64,000 nt of DNA from Blastomonas natatoria (GTDB lineage Bacteria; Pseudomonadota; Alphaproteobacteria; Sphingomonadales; Sphingomonadaceae), in assembly GCF_003201955.1 (NCBI RefSeq), contig NZ_QJJM01000012.1, positions 1-64,000 on the forward strand, written 5' to 3'. Below, in pieces: positions 8,685 to 17,448 of the stretch. The translations under genes were made by a program, and so were the position numbers. The notes beneath the pieces were generated by a model that worked only from the letters and a program-made list of their open reading frames with translations, was not told where the DNA came from and made no database searches. Positions within the stretch are counted from its first letter, which is position 1, and the number at the start of each line of letters is the position of its first letter.

Positions 8685-9809
8685 TCAGTTCCCTGCCAGC
8701 AGCATCTTGAGTTCGCTCAGGCCCGATACTGCCACCTTGTCGCCCGGCTTCAAGCCATCGGACAGGATCGTCCGGTCGCCGGACTGGCCTGCCACGGTGA
8801 CTGCGCGCGGCGCAAAGCCCTTGCCGGTTTTCAGCAGCGCATGCGGCTTGCCGTCGATCTGCGTGATGGCGCTGGAGGGCACGCTGACGCCAGGTTGCGC
8901 ACCATCGGCTTGGATCACCACCATCACCGATTTGCCCGCGACCAACGGCGGCGCGCCGTCGATCCGCGCCTTGGCGATGATCGACCGTGTCGCCGGATCG
9001 AGCGATGCTCCAACCGAAACGATGCTGCCAACGATTTCGGGCATCGCGCCGGAAGCGGGCACCACGATGCGCATGCCGGGGCGCACCTTGCCTGCCAGCC
9101 TTTCGGGCAGTTGAAGGTCCAGCGTGAAGGCAGAGCTGTTCTCGATCACAAACGGCGCGGACGTCGCCATCACAGGCCCGCCGACCTGCGCGGTCATAGT
9201 GGCGACCCTGCCGCTGATCGGCGCGCGCAGCGTAACCTCGCCAGCGCTGCTTGCCCCTGCCTGCCGCAATATGCGGGCATTCTCTGCAACATCGGTGCGC
9301 GCGACGCGAATGGCTGCATTCATCTCGTCGGCGCGTGCGCCCGCGATAATGCCTTCGTCTACCAGCTGGCGGGTGCGTGACGCGCTCGCTTCGGCAAGTC
9401 CCAGCCGCGCCTGCGCACGCGCAAGCTCTGCGCCATATTGCAATGGCTCGCGGCTCTTGACCGTCGCCAGAGGCTGCCCTGCCGATACCTGCTGGCCTTG
9501 AATGACATGCAGTCGGACGATCGCGCCATCGAACGGCGCGGTGACCGCCACCTGCGCTTCCGGCGGAAGCGTTATGGCTGCGGGGACGGTGCCCATGGGC
9601 ACGTCCCCCGCAGCCTCTGCCGACACGGTTTGAATGCCCAGACGCCGCAATTGCTGCGAACTGAGCATACCGGGGGCGGTCTTCGTGTCGGCAGTCTCCT
9701 CACTGGCAGCATCGGGCTGACCCGATCCACCGAGAAACTGATAGCCTGCAGCAACGCTGACAATCGCCAGCGCTGCCAGGCTTGCGGAGATGATCTTTGC
9801 CCTGTCCAT
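8685..9809 (-). CDS. RND efflux membrane-fusion adaptor (CzcB-like)
   Basis: A 374-residue periplasmic adaptor with an N-terminal membrane anchor or signal at about 5-28 (IISASLAALAIVSVAAGYQF). It has the typical start of the mature part, LSSQQLRRLGIQTVSAE, then a lipoyl-like beta domain (GAIVRLHVIQGQQVSAGQPL), an alpha-helical hairpin (90-150), the second lipoyl half (VTLRAPISGRVATMTAQVGG) and a beta-barrel. It bridges the RND pump and the outer-membrane channel. The gene lies 47 bases after the sensor-kinase gene and four bases before the pump gene. Confidence 0.88.
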   Translation of the reverse strand: MDRAKIISASLAALAIVSVAAGYQFLGGSGQPDAASEETADTKTAPGMLSSQQLRRLGIQTVSAEAAGDVPMGTVPAAITLPPEAQVAVTAPFDGAIVRLHVIQGQQVSAGQPLATVKSREPLQYGAELARAQARLGLAEASASRTRQLVDEGIIAGARADEMNAAIRVARTDVAENARILRQAGASSAGEVTLRAPISGRVATMTAQVGGPVMATSAPFVIENSSAFTLDLQLPERLAGKVRPGMRIVVPASGAMPEIVGSIVSVGASLDPATRSIIAKARIDGAPPLVAGKSVMVVIQADGAQPGVSVPSSAITQIDGKPHALLKTGKGFAPRAVTVAGQSGDRTILSDGLKPGDKVAVSGLSELKMLLAGN

Positions 9810-9856
9810 GAGGGCCTTCGTGCCGGGCGAAGCTGACGGCTACCTGACAATGGCCT

Positions 9857-10876
9857 CTAATGACCGAAATCGAGGATCAGGCTGCTGGTCGCGGGGTCGG
9901 TGCGGATCGATCCGCCATGAACCTGCATGATCCGGTGCACGATGGCGAGGCCAAGACCCGCACCATCGGGACTGGCATGGTCGGCCCGCGCGGTGCGCTG
10001 GATCAGCCGGTCGAGCTGATCTTCCGAGAGGCCCGAACCTCCATCTGCAACACGCAGCGAAGGGCTATCGTCCACAACTACCCGCACCGTGCCAGCAGGA
10101 GGCGTGACGCGCACGGCATTTTCGATCAGGTTGCGCAAGGCAGCGCCGATGGCCTCGCGCCGGCCGCGCACGACAGGCGATGGGCCAGTGCTGACCAGTT
10201 CGATCATTCGGCCCGAAGCGATCACGACCGGCGCTGCGCGGGCAATGACGTCGCTGGCGAGCTCCGCCAGATCGACGTCATCGGTGGCTGTGGCCGCTGC
10301 CTCCTGCGCATCCATTTGCGCCAGCAGCATGAGTTGATCGATCAACCGCCGCATGGCTGCGACATCGCCCTTGAGGCGCGCGGCCTGATCGCCATCCATC
10401 CCGTCGAGTTCGAGCATCATGGCGGCGAGCGGCGTGCGCCACTCATGGGCGACGTCGGCAGCAAAGGCTTCCTGCCGCGCTGCCGATTGCTCCAGCCGCC
10501 CCAGCATCATGTTGACCGCATTGGTGAACGGGAGGATCTCGGCCGGGAGATGCGCATCATCGACGCGAATGTTGCGGTCCTGGCCCGATACCGCATTGAG
10601 CCGCTCGGTCGCATCGGCGAGCGGTTGCAGTGCGCGCCGCATGACGAAGTGGATGGCAAGCATCATCGGGACGACCAGAGCCAGCACGGGCAGCACGACA
10701 TGCTCGGCCATCTCCCGCAGCGCAGCGCGCAAGGCATCCGAACCCGACATGGCCGCAAAGCTGCTCCAATATTCGAGCAGCACCGCAGCGAGCAGAAGGA
10801 TCGTGCCACCGCTGACGACGACAGCGAGCCCGCGTGCGAGCGAACGAAACATGGAGGGTGTGCCCGACGCCATCAT
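9857..10876 (-). CDS. Sensor histidine kinase of the metal operon
   Basis: A 339-residue membrane kinase. Membrane segments lie at about 14-36 and 61-79 with only some 25 residues between them, so the periplasmic sensing loop is very short. A HAMP-like linker follows, then the phosphoacceptor His144 in ADVAHEWRTPLAAM, where Trp replaces the usual Leu. The ATPase domain is complete: N-box RNLIENAVRVTPP, DGGSG and DGAGLGLAIV. The gene overlaps its response regulator by four bases and precedes the efflux genes, so it very likely senses metal or envelope stress and controls this operon. The short periplasmic loop suggests sensing in or near the membrane. Confidence 0.88.
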   Translation of the reverse strand: MMASGTPSMFRSLARGLAVVVSGGTILLLAAVLLEYWSSFAAMSGSDALRAALREMAEHVVLPVLALVVPMMLAIHFVMRRALQPLADATERLNAVSGQDRNIRVDDAHLPAEILPFTNAVNMMLGRLEQSAARQEAFAADVAHEWRTPLAAMMLELDGMDGDQAARLKGDVAAMRRLIDQLMLLAQMDAQEAAATATDDVDLAELASDVIARAAPVVIASGRMIELVSTGPSPVVRGRREAIGAALRNLIENAVRVTPPAGTVRVVVDDSPSLRVADGGSGLSEDQLDRLIQRTARADHASPDGAGLGLAIVHRIMQVHGGSIRTDPATSSLILDFGH

Positions 10877-11544
10877 CCGCTCCGCAGCATGTAACCGACG
10901 CCGCGCACCGTATGCAGCTGCCCGGCCATCCCGGCTTCTTCCAGCTTGCGGCGCAAGCGCGAGACTATGGCTTCGACGGCATTCGGCGTTACCGGCTCGT
11001 TGAAACTGTAAAGCCCGTTCTCGATCGCTTCACGCACCACGACGGTGCCCAGGCGTCGCATCAGCAGCTCCAGAAGATCAGCTTCGCGGCGCGACAGATC
11101 CATGACGCGATCTCCCACCCGCGCTTCGCGTGTCACCGGATCGAAGCGCAGAGGCCCGTTCTCCAGCATGCTAACCGCGCGCGGACCGGGTCGTCTCAGC
11201 AAGGCACGGACGCGCGCTGCCAGTTCCTCGATGTCCACCGGCTTCACCAGATAGTCATCCGCCCCGGCATCGAGCCCGGCAATGCGGTCCTCAAGCCCGC
11301 CGCGCGCCGTGAGCATCACTGTCGGGATCAGTTGGCGCAAGGATCGCTGATGCTGAAGCCAGGCAAGGCCGTCACCGTCCGGCAGACCCAGGTCGAGAAC
11401 GATCGCATCGAACGTCGCACCTGCGAGGCAGTCCTCTGCTGTGGCCAGATCGGGGGCTATATCGCAGATGAAACCACGTCGCCCGAGACCTTCGGCGATC
11501 AGGCTGGCAAGGCGGTCGCTGTCCTCGACGATCAACAGGCGCAC
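10873..11544 (-). CDS. OmpR/PhoB-family response regulator
   Basis: A 223-residue two-domain regulator. The receiver domain (1-115) has the acidic pair in VEDSD, the phospho-acceptor D51 in IVLDLGLPDGDG, T/S in MLTARG and K in LVKPVD. The C-terminal winged-helix domain contains RREADLLELL and the recognition part NAVEAIVSRLRRKLE, closing with HTVRGVGYMLR, which is typical of the QseB/PmrA/CusR group. It overlaps the kinase gene by four bases and starts 15 bases after the cytochrome gene. It probably activates the operon from a promoter upstream of the cytochrome gene. Confidence 0.92.
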   Translation of the reverse strand: MRLLIVEDSDRLASLIAEGLGRRGFICDIAPDLATAEDCLAGATFDAIVLDLGLPDGDGLAWLQHQRSLRQLIPTVMLTARGGLEDRIAGLDAGADDYLVKPVDIEELAARVRALLRRPGPRAVSMLENGPLRFDPVTREARVGDRVMDLSRREADLLELLMRRLGTVVVREAIENGLYSFNEPVTPNAVEAIVSRLRRKLEEAGMAGQLHTVRGVGYMLRSG

Positions 11545-11559
11545 GGCTGGTGTCCTGTC

Positions 11560-12309
11560 TCAATCGTCATGATCGTCGCTGCGGCGTTGACCTTGGCCAG
11601 CCTCGCCAGTTGAGTGCTGGCCGGCATGTTCGGCATATTCGGCTTCCTCGTGTGATCTGGGCGTGAAGGCGTCCCGATCATAGCGGGTGATGCCGAAAAC
11701 CGACAGAGCGACAACAGCCACTGCCGACAGATGTGCAAGCACGCGACCCTTGCGCGGCTGCCTCACCGGGGGCGTCCCGTCGGCGGCCTTGCGACCCGTC
11801 ACCATGGCCGCCACCAGATTGTCGCGCGTAAGCACGGACATCACCACCACGCCGATGACGTGGACGACCACAAGGCCAAGCAAGGCGAAAGCCAGCGCTT
11901 CGTGCAGATCCTCGCTGCCAAACCCGCTGGTCATCTGAGCGCCGGTCCATGTTACCGCCGCTGTGGCTCCCAGCAGCGCCAGCACCGCCAGTCCGCCCAG
12001 CGGATTGTGCCCGAGCGATCGCTGTGGCTTGCCAGACAAGAGTTCCCGCACATGGGGGATCACGGCGCCAGGCTTCACGAAATTCGCAAATCGCGCCTGG
12101 GCATTGCCGATAAACCCCCAGCACAGGCGAAAGATGATCAGCACCACAGCGATCCATCCGGCGGCCATGTGCCAGGCGCTGAGCGGGCTGCCTTCTTCGG
12201 ACGAAACAAATGCCAGGGCAATCGCCGCGACCAGCGACCAATGGAACAGTCTGACCGGAAGGTCCCAAACGAGAACCGAAGAGTGAACGGGGTGTGTTGC
12301 ATGTGCCAT
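11560..12309 (-). CDS. Cytochrome b561-type di-heme membrane protein
   Basis: A 249-residue protein of the prokaryotic cytochrome b561 / Ni-Fe-hydrogenase b-subunit family, with four membrane helices carrying heme-ligand histidines: VRLFHWSLV near 23, SAWHMAAGW near 47, the DLHEALAF His and LVVVHVIGV. A fifth segment near 205-222 is followed by a C-terminal tail rich in His, Asp and Glu, plausibly metal-binding. AGGAGG lies six bases before the ATG at 12309, so the longer open frame is not used. First gene of the metal operon. The family moves electrons between quinol and a periplasmic partner; its role beside an efflux pump is unknown. Confidence 0.82.
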   Translation of the reverse strand: MAHATHPVHSSVLVWDLPVRLFHWSLVAAIALAFVSSEEGSPLSAWHMAAGWIAVVLIIFRLCWGFIGNAQARFANFVKPGAVIPHVRELLSGKPQRSLGHNPLGGLAVLALLGATAAVTWTGAQMTSGFGSEDLHEALAFALLGLVVVHVIGVVVMSVLTRDNLVAAMVTGRKAADGTPPVRQPRKGRVLAHLSAVAVVALSVFGITRYDRDAFTPRSHEEAEYAEHAGQHSTGEAGQGQRRSDDHDD

Positions 12310-12349
12310 GGCAGCCTCCTGTGCGAGACGGTCTGCCACGTCTGGCTGA

Positions 12350-12865
12350 CGGCAGCCTGACGGCCAGTTCGACAAGGAATTCGTAGACGAAGGCATTAGT
12401 GGTGCGACGCCTGCGGCGTCCCGTCCAGCCTTCGCCAAGCTGATGTCGTATGTCCGTGAAGGTGACACGATCTTCGTCTACGTGCTCGACCCGCTCGGCC
12501 GCGATGCTCTCGACGTCCAGGCCATGGTCCGCAGATTGCTGGACATGGGCGTCACGCTCGACGTCCACGGTCTCGGCCCCATCGGTCGCGGCGTCAGTGA
12601 GCACATTGTCGCTGTACTGGCCCAAATCGCCGACATGGAGCGCATGCGGATCAAGGAGCGATGCGATAGCGGTCGAGCCGCAGCGAGAGCATCGGTGGAG
12701 GCCACTGGGCGCACCCACAAGGGCAAGGCAAGACTTGGCCGCCCCAAGGCCGCTGACGCCGCTCAGGTCGCAGCATGGAGGCGCGAGCACGGCGCAACCA
12801 TCGCCGCGACCATGGCGCATCTCGGAATCAGTCGAGCGACGGTAGCTCGGTATTGCGCCGCATGA
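12350..12865 (+). pseudogene. 5'-truncated serine recombinase (resolvase/invertase family)
   Basis: From a stop at 12347 the frame reads the middle and end of a Tn3-type resolvase: FDKEFVDEGISGA, then EGDTIFVYVLDPLGRDALDV, RLLDMGV, an IADMERMRIKER helix, and a C-terminal helix-turn-helix (LGRPKAAD followed by IAATMAHLGISRATVARY). The first ~45 residues, with the catalytic serine of the Y-x-R-V-S-T motif, are missing, and DPLGR replaces the usual DRLGR. The remnant is therefore inactive. It begins 40 bases from the start of the divergent cytochrome gene, so the deletion breakpoint lies at the upstream edge of the metal operon. It marks an old mobile-element boundary. Confidence 0.8.
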
Positions 12866-12942
12866 AATCCCTCGCCGACCGGTTTCGGGAACGAAGCGAC
12901 CGATAGCGCACGACCGATAATGGGTGGGAACCGGACATTCGG

Positions 12943-13653
12943 CTATTCGGCTTTGCCGAGGTCAACTCGGTGTTCAGCGCACCATTCGCCGAAGTCTGAA
13001 TACCCGCTTTGACGGAACGTTAGCCAAGACCTTGCGATCTCACGAAGGCGAGCCACCTCGGCCACTCGTTGCTCCCGTCGGAGAGGATCAGTGATCTGAT
13101 CGGCTACAGCTTCGGCTTCCCGCAACTCATTAAGGTCTGCCTTGGGATCACCAAGGTAGCCCCAAGGGATTTCGTGTTGATTGTATTCAGCGTCAGAAGT
13201 CAGCCAATCGAAAAGAGCCAGTCTGGCTTCATCATGCGTGGGATCCAAAGCGATTGCTCGCTGCAAGTGGAAGCGCTTGAGCGCGAAGACGTTGCCAGGA
13301 GGAGGAACAGCTATCATCGCCGTAAGGAAATGAGCCTCTGCACACGAGGGCTCGCGCTCAACCCACTCTCGCAGTGTGGGACTAACGAACTTAGTCAGAA
13401 GCGGCTGCGGTAGCAGCCGAGCATCGTTGAGCACCTTCCAGCGTCGATCCGCAAGCCAGCGCGTCAATCGGAGGCGCTCATCAAACGGCCAGCCAACTGC
13501 CTCAGCAAGGAATGAAGTCAACACGGCGAGCGCACCTGCTCGGAGGCCCTTGCCTCGGTTGTCAAAATACGCGGCTAACGGTCGCCACTTTTCCTCTGCC
13601 GCCGCCTCTCTGGCAATCCGCGTAAGCTGGTCGAGATCATCCGGCGACGGCAT
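12943..13653 (-). CDS. Hypothetical protein, helical TPR-like
   Basis: A 236-residue soluble protein that I do not recognise. It is mostly helical and rich in Arg, Glu and Ala. The stretch around 107-150, with Ala-Glu-Ala-His and RAIALDPTHDEARLALFDWL, resembles one tetratricopeptide repeat. No signal peptide or membrane segment is visible. A GTG two codons upstream (13659) is an alternative start; neither has a strong ribosome site. The gene lies between the recombinase remnant and tRNA-Pro, a patch that looks like island debris, so horizontal origin is plausible. Confidence 0.5.
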   Translation of the reverse strand: MPSPDDLDQLTRIAREAAAEEKWRPLAAYFDNRGKGLRAGALAVLTSFLAEAVGWPFDERLRLTRWLADRRWKVLNDARLLPQPLLTKFVSPTLREWVEREPSCAEAHFLTAMIAVPPPGNVFALKRFHLQRAIALDPTHDEARLALFDWLTSDAEYNQHEIPWGYLGDPKADLNELREAEAVADQITDPLRREQRVAEVARLREIARSWLTFRQSGYSDFGEWCAEHRVDLGKAE

Positions 13654-13892
13654 GAGCACTTATCGCGGCACAGCCGAATGTTCGCAACGGGGTCGAAAAA
13701 AACTTCCGGTTCTGGCGACAACAGGACCAAAGTTGACCGGCCAGTCTGGGCAAGCAAGGATCGACGAGTCCGACGATGCGAGGCTGTCACAGCCCACGAG
13801 TGGCTGTCCGGGAGCCACTAAGGGCTCACACACCCGCGTTGGATGACCCGACGAAGCAAGTCGATTTCCCCGGAACCCGTAAGCCGAATCGT

Positions 13893-13969
<77 letters not shown>

Positions 13970-14019
13970 ATCCTGCGCGTTGCGCCGGCCGATCCCTGGT
14001 GGTCTCGTTCAGGACGGAC

Positions 14020-14096
14020 TGGTGGGCCCGGAGGGACTCGAACCCCCGACCTAGCCGTTATGAGCGGCCAGCTCTAACCAACTGAGCTACAGGCCC
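14020..14096 (-). tRNA. tRNA with CAT anticodon (Ile2 or elongator Met)
   Basis: A 77-nt minus-strand cloverleaf with acceptor GGGCCTG/CGGGCCC (one G-T wobble), D-loop AGTTGGTTA, anticodon loop CTCATAA, T-arm GGGGG-TTCGAGT-CCCTC and encoded CCA. The anticodon alone cannot separate tRNA-Met from tRNA-Ile2, whose C34 becomes lysidine. The stem sequences look more like alphaproteobacterial Ile2 to me, but this is from memory. It lies 50 bases from tRNA-Pro and may share its transcript. Confidence 0.92.
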
Positions 14097-14192
14097 GTCC
14101 CGGCTGTGCCAGAGGCGCGGTTACCGCAGGCATGCCCCGCATGGCAAGCGCGAAAAGCGAAGACTGCGCTTTCCTATCCTCCGCATCGGCGC

Positions 14193-15182
14193 TCAGCGCA
14201 CGATCCCGGCGTCAATCTCGGCAAGGCTGGTCGGTCTGACACCTCGTTCGGCCAGATAGGACAGCACGTGGTGCCACCAGTCGTAAAAAGCGGTGACGTC
14301 TTCATCCTTGCGCACATAGGGCGTGTACCCGGGCTTGAGCGAAGGCGAGTGGAACGAGAAGTTGAGAATGGGCAGGCCATCGTCGAGCGCGATGTCGATG
14401 CCGCGGATCACCTCGTCGACCGTGATGCCTTCGGGCGTCAGTGAAATCCGCTCGAGCAACCGGCCGCGCGCCATCAGCGATTTGGTGACGCTTGCCATCT
14501 GCGCCAGCGGAAACAGGCTACCCTGTCGGCGCAACAGACCCCAATAGACCGAAGTGACCGGCAACTCGACGATGCCCAGCTTGCGGTCGAGCCAATAGGG
14601 CTCCAGCGGATATTGCGAGAAATCCGGCCCTTCCGCCTTTCTGTAATCGAAGTTCGCACGCACCGAGGTATCGAATCGCACCCCGGCCTCGCGCAGCAGG
14701 TTGAGCGTCTCGTTGCCGATGCCATAACGCCCGGCGCGATAGGCGATCGGCTGCTTTCCCGTGGCCTCGGCAATCGCATCGCGCAGCATGTAGAATTTGG
14801 CGCGCTCCAGCTCCTTGGGCAGGTTGCCGGCATAGGTGTTGCGCTGCGTCACTTCTTCGTCGAACGGCGGGTTGACCCAGGGGTGAAGCTGGATCCCGAC
14901 CTCGGCCCGCCCTTCCCGCACCAGCTGGCCGTAGATCTCACGCCCGCGCGGGTCGGAAATGATCGGCCAGTCGACGAGATACAAAGGCGTTACGCCGTAA
15001 TCCTCGCATAATTTCTGAAAGTCGGTGATCGCCTCGATCGCTTCGAGCGAATAGGCTTCGCGTTCAATCGGCCTGGTCCAGTCGAACTCTTCCTCGACAT
15101 CGACCGTCACCAGATAGCGCTGGCCGAATTCGGGTGAGAAACGGACGAAATCATCCTTGCCCGGCAATCTTGCAAAAGTCAT
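14193..15182 (-). CDS. Polysaccharide deacetylase family protein
   Basis: A 329-residue protein of the NodB-like carbohydrate esterase superfamily (WalW-like branch). Visible motifs are YLVTVDVEEEFDW near residue 23, with the catalytic acidic residues, LHPWVNPPFDEE near 98 for the metal His, and AYRAGRYGIG near 147. A late SFHSPSL segment follows near 277. There is no signal peptide, so it probably acts in the cytoplasm on a lipid-linked or soluble sugar. It lies alone, 75 bases before the end of the histidine-kinase gene on the same strand. Substrate unknown. Confidence 0.8.
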   Translation of the reverse strand: MTFARLPGKDDFVRFSPEFGQRYLVTVDVEEEFDWTRPIEREAYSLEAIEAITDFQKLCEDYGVTPLYLVDWPIISDPRGREIYGQLVREGRAEVGIQLHPWVNPPFDEEVTQRNTYAGNLPKELERAKFYMLRDAIAEATGKQPIAYRAGRYGIGNETLNLLREAGVRFDTSVRANFDYRKAEGPDFSQYPLEPYWLDRKLGIVELPVTSVYWGLLRRQGSLFPLAQMASVTKSLMARGRLLERISLTPEGITVDEVIRGIDIALDDGLPILNFSFHSPSLKPGYTPYVRKDEDVTAFYDWWHHVLSYLAERGVRPTSLAEIDAGIVR

Positions 15183-15257
15183 GCGCCAACAACTCGCAGC
15201 GTCGCAATGGATCGGCTTGGCACCCCCCGGCTGCCGCCCCGCACGCGCTCCTCCCGC

Positions 15258-17156
15258 TTACGAGCGCGCCGCTTCTGCGCTAGGCCGGGCATTGGGCAAG
15301 GTCAAGCGCAGAGCTTCAGCCTCGATACCCAGCTGACCGCCCTGGGTGACCAGCAGGTTGCGGACAAGGCGCAGGCAGAACCCGAGGCCAAGCAGCGGAC
15401 CGCCCTGGCTCGCGCGAGGATCGGCCCGATCGACATCGAGCAGCGCCCGTTCGTCCATCTGTGCCAGTGCCCTGGGCCGGCTGAACGCAATCTCGATGCC
15501 CTGCACCGTCGTCTCGAAGGTCACTGAAAGGCTTTCGCCCGGCTCGCAGCTGCCGATCAGCGCGCCTGCCAGGCGCGGCACGACGCGGTCCACCGCCTGT
15601 ACCGACATGGCAACCATCGCATCCTGGGGCACCGGGCCCAGAACCAGCGCCACGCCGGTATAATCCAGCAAGGGCGCAACCCGCGTGGAGAGCCGTTCTG
15701 CGAGGTCGCTCAGCAGCACATGGCCTGCCGGATCATCGATCGCATTGCGATCGAGCCGCAGTGCCGTGTCCAGATCATCGAAACCGCTGAGCAGCTGGCG
15801 TGCGTCATGGCGGATGCGCTCGGCCATCTGGCGGTATTCGGACGAGACCGGGCCGAACAGCTGCTGCTCGATGATTTCCGAAAAGCCCATGATCGCGTTG
15901 AGCGGCGTGCGCAGTTCATGCACGATCTGGCGCAGACCATCGCGTCCGGCCAGACCTGGGACAGCCGCATCGGGCCCTGCGCTCTCCCACGGAAGCGGCC
16001 GCCGCAGCGTGCCGCTATAGCCGGTGAAGCGACCGGTCGCCCGGTCAAAGCACGGATCGGCATCGACCCGCCATTCGCCCGCCAGCGATGCCGCACTGCC
16101 CAGATCGGCGCGTCCGCTGCGGATGGGCATGCGCCGACTGAACGCGGTGGAAACCGCAGCATCGACGCCGCGAAAACCGCTCAGCGCTGGCTGCGCCAGC
16201 GACAGGCCATGCACCATGCCCAGCAGCATGCCGCGCGTGCTGATGATGGTGCCATCGATGCCGGTCGCGAACTGGAAATGCTGGTGTCCCTCGGGCCAGA
16301 TTCCGCGCGGCTCGTCATCGCCTTCGCGACCGCCGTCCGGGTTCGCCAGCGCATTTTCCAGCTGGTCCCAGCCCTCGCGCCCGCTCGGCTCCTGCTCCAT
16401 GGCCTGGCGGATGCGGACTTCCTGCAGCGCCTCGATCCGCCTGACGATCTCGCCGATGCTCTGCGGTCCGGCCGGGGAAGGCGCAGGCTGCGGCACATCA
16501 TCGGCCTGAATTTCGACCTCGACCGAAATCTCGGGCGACAGTTCGGTATTGGCCTGCGTGATGGTTTCGACGGCCTGGGCATATTCGAGGTTTGCCGCCA
16601 CCGGTTCGACCGGCGATGCTCCATCGCCGGAAAGAACCTCAATCTCCGCTACGCCCGGATCAGCCTCATGAGTGGTGACCAAACTGGCCGCAGCCTCGGC
16701 ACGGAGCGCGCTGGACGCGACCGGCAATGCAGTGTCGTAAAGGCCCAGCTGATCGAGCAGCGCCTGAGTCTGCGGTCCCAGATCGCGCCGGTGACGCAGG
16801 AAACCCCGCGCGCGGGTGGGCAGCGCGCGCACCAGTGCGGCCCAGGTGGCATCGTCGAGCCGCGCCGCGCGGATCGCTGCGCTGGCAATATCGGGCTTTT
16901 CCGATGCGAGATACTGGACGAGCACCGGCGACACCAGTCGGCCGGACAGACATTGAACGGTCAGCAGGCGATCCGCGTCACTGATAGTCCCACGCAGTTC
17001 GTGAATTCTGGCCAGCGCGGCCGCATGTCCCTCATCAAGATCATCGCCCGAGACCTGGCCCAGAATGTCGACGAGCTGGCGATATTGCGCGACTGCCGCC
17101 GTCCCTGAAGGGACCGCACCGGCCAGAACGGTGGAAAGGCGGTCATCATAGCGCAT
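15258..17156 (-). CDS. PleC/DivL-like histidine kinase with degenerate ATPase domain
   Basis: A 632-residue soluble protein without membrane segments. The N-terminal half is helical and Ala/acid-rich; a PAS-like region covers about 285-390 (FQFATGIDGTIISTRGMLLG). The dimerisation/phosphoacceptor domain is intact and PleC-like, with the His in VHELRTPLNAIMGFSEIIEQ near 412 followed by LFGP. The C-terminal domain, where ATP would bind, lacks a recognisable N-box: the expected place reads RLAGALIGSCEPG, and DxGxG is replaced by EIAFSRPRAL. Only a weak G2-like stretch (GGPLLGLGFCLRLV) remains. It may act as a phosphatase, a scaffold or a DivL-type pseudokinase rather than a normal kinase. Confidence 0.72.
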   Translation of the reverse strand: MRYDDRLSTVLAGAVPSGTAAVAQYRQLVDILGQVSGDDLDEGHAAALARIHELRGTISDADRLLTVQCLSGRLVSPVLVQYLASEKPDIASAAIRAARLDDATWAALVRALPTRARGFLRHRRDLGPQTQALLDQLGLYDTALPVASSALRAEAAASLVTTHEADPGVAEIEVLSGDGASPVEPVAANLEYAQAVETITQANTELSPEISVEVEIQADDVPQPAPSPAGPQSIGEIVRRIEALQEVRIRQAMEQEPSGREGWDQLENALANPDGGREGDDEPRGIWPEGHQHFQFATGIDGTIISTRGMLLGMVHGLSLAQPALSGFRGVDAAVSTAFSRRMPIRSGRADLGSAASLAGEWRVDADPCFDRATGRFTGYSGTLRRPLPWESAGPDAAVPGLAGRDGLRQIVHELRTPLNAIMGFSEIIEQQLFGPVSSEYRQMAERIRHDARQLLSGFDDLDTALRLDRNAIDDPAGHVLLSDLAERLSTRVAPLLDYTGVALVLGPVPQDAMVAMSVQAVDRVVPRLAGALIGSCEPGESLSVTFETTVQGIEIAFSRPRALAQMDERALLDVDRADPRASQGGPLLGLGFCLRLVRNLLVTQGGQLGIEAEALRLTLPNARPSAEAARS

Positions 17157-17448
17157 CGGCTTGGCAGGGGTCCTTGATAGACTCTGGATAGTTGGTCGGG
17201 CGATGCCCTGCGATACACAAGACGGACGCTGTCAGACAAGGGATAGCCAGTGCAGCCGGTCGGCGAAAGGGCGCTTTTTGTCGCGTCGCAATGTGGGACA
17301 ATTGCGTTACCGAATAATTATATTATAGATGGGTGGCGTCATGTTGCGGAAAATTCCACAACATGCCCAGATATAGCGGGTCGGACGCCAGAGCGATGCT
17401 GCGCATCGCACGGGCGCCAGGCCTTCAGGGAAAGCCAGGGGAAAAATC
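17157..17448. promoter_or_regulatory. Divergent intergenic region with AT-rich patch before lrp-family gene
   Basis: This 292-base gap separates the degenerate kinase and the Lrp-type gene. Its only striking part is an AT-rich patch at 17312-17330 holding the palindrome ATAATTAT. TTGCGT (17302-17307) and TATAGA (17324-17329) with a 16-base spacer could form a rightward promoter. Lrp proteins commonly bind AT-rich sites and control themselves, so this is a plausible autoregulatory site. Confidence 0.3.

Noticed and set aside
12350-12865. A functional resolvase
   Set aside because: The N-terminal segment with the catalytic serine is absent and a stop codon precedes the preserved part.
13782-13819. 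Two small hairpins near the 3' end of tRNA-Pro as an attachment site
   Set aside because: GGCTG-TCA-CAGCC and AGTGGCT/AGCCACT are clear stems, but no direct repeat of the tRNA end and no integrase were found, so an att site cannot be supported.
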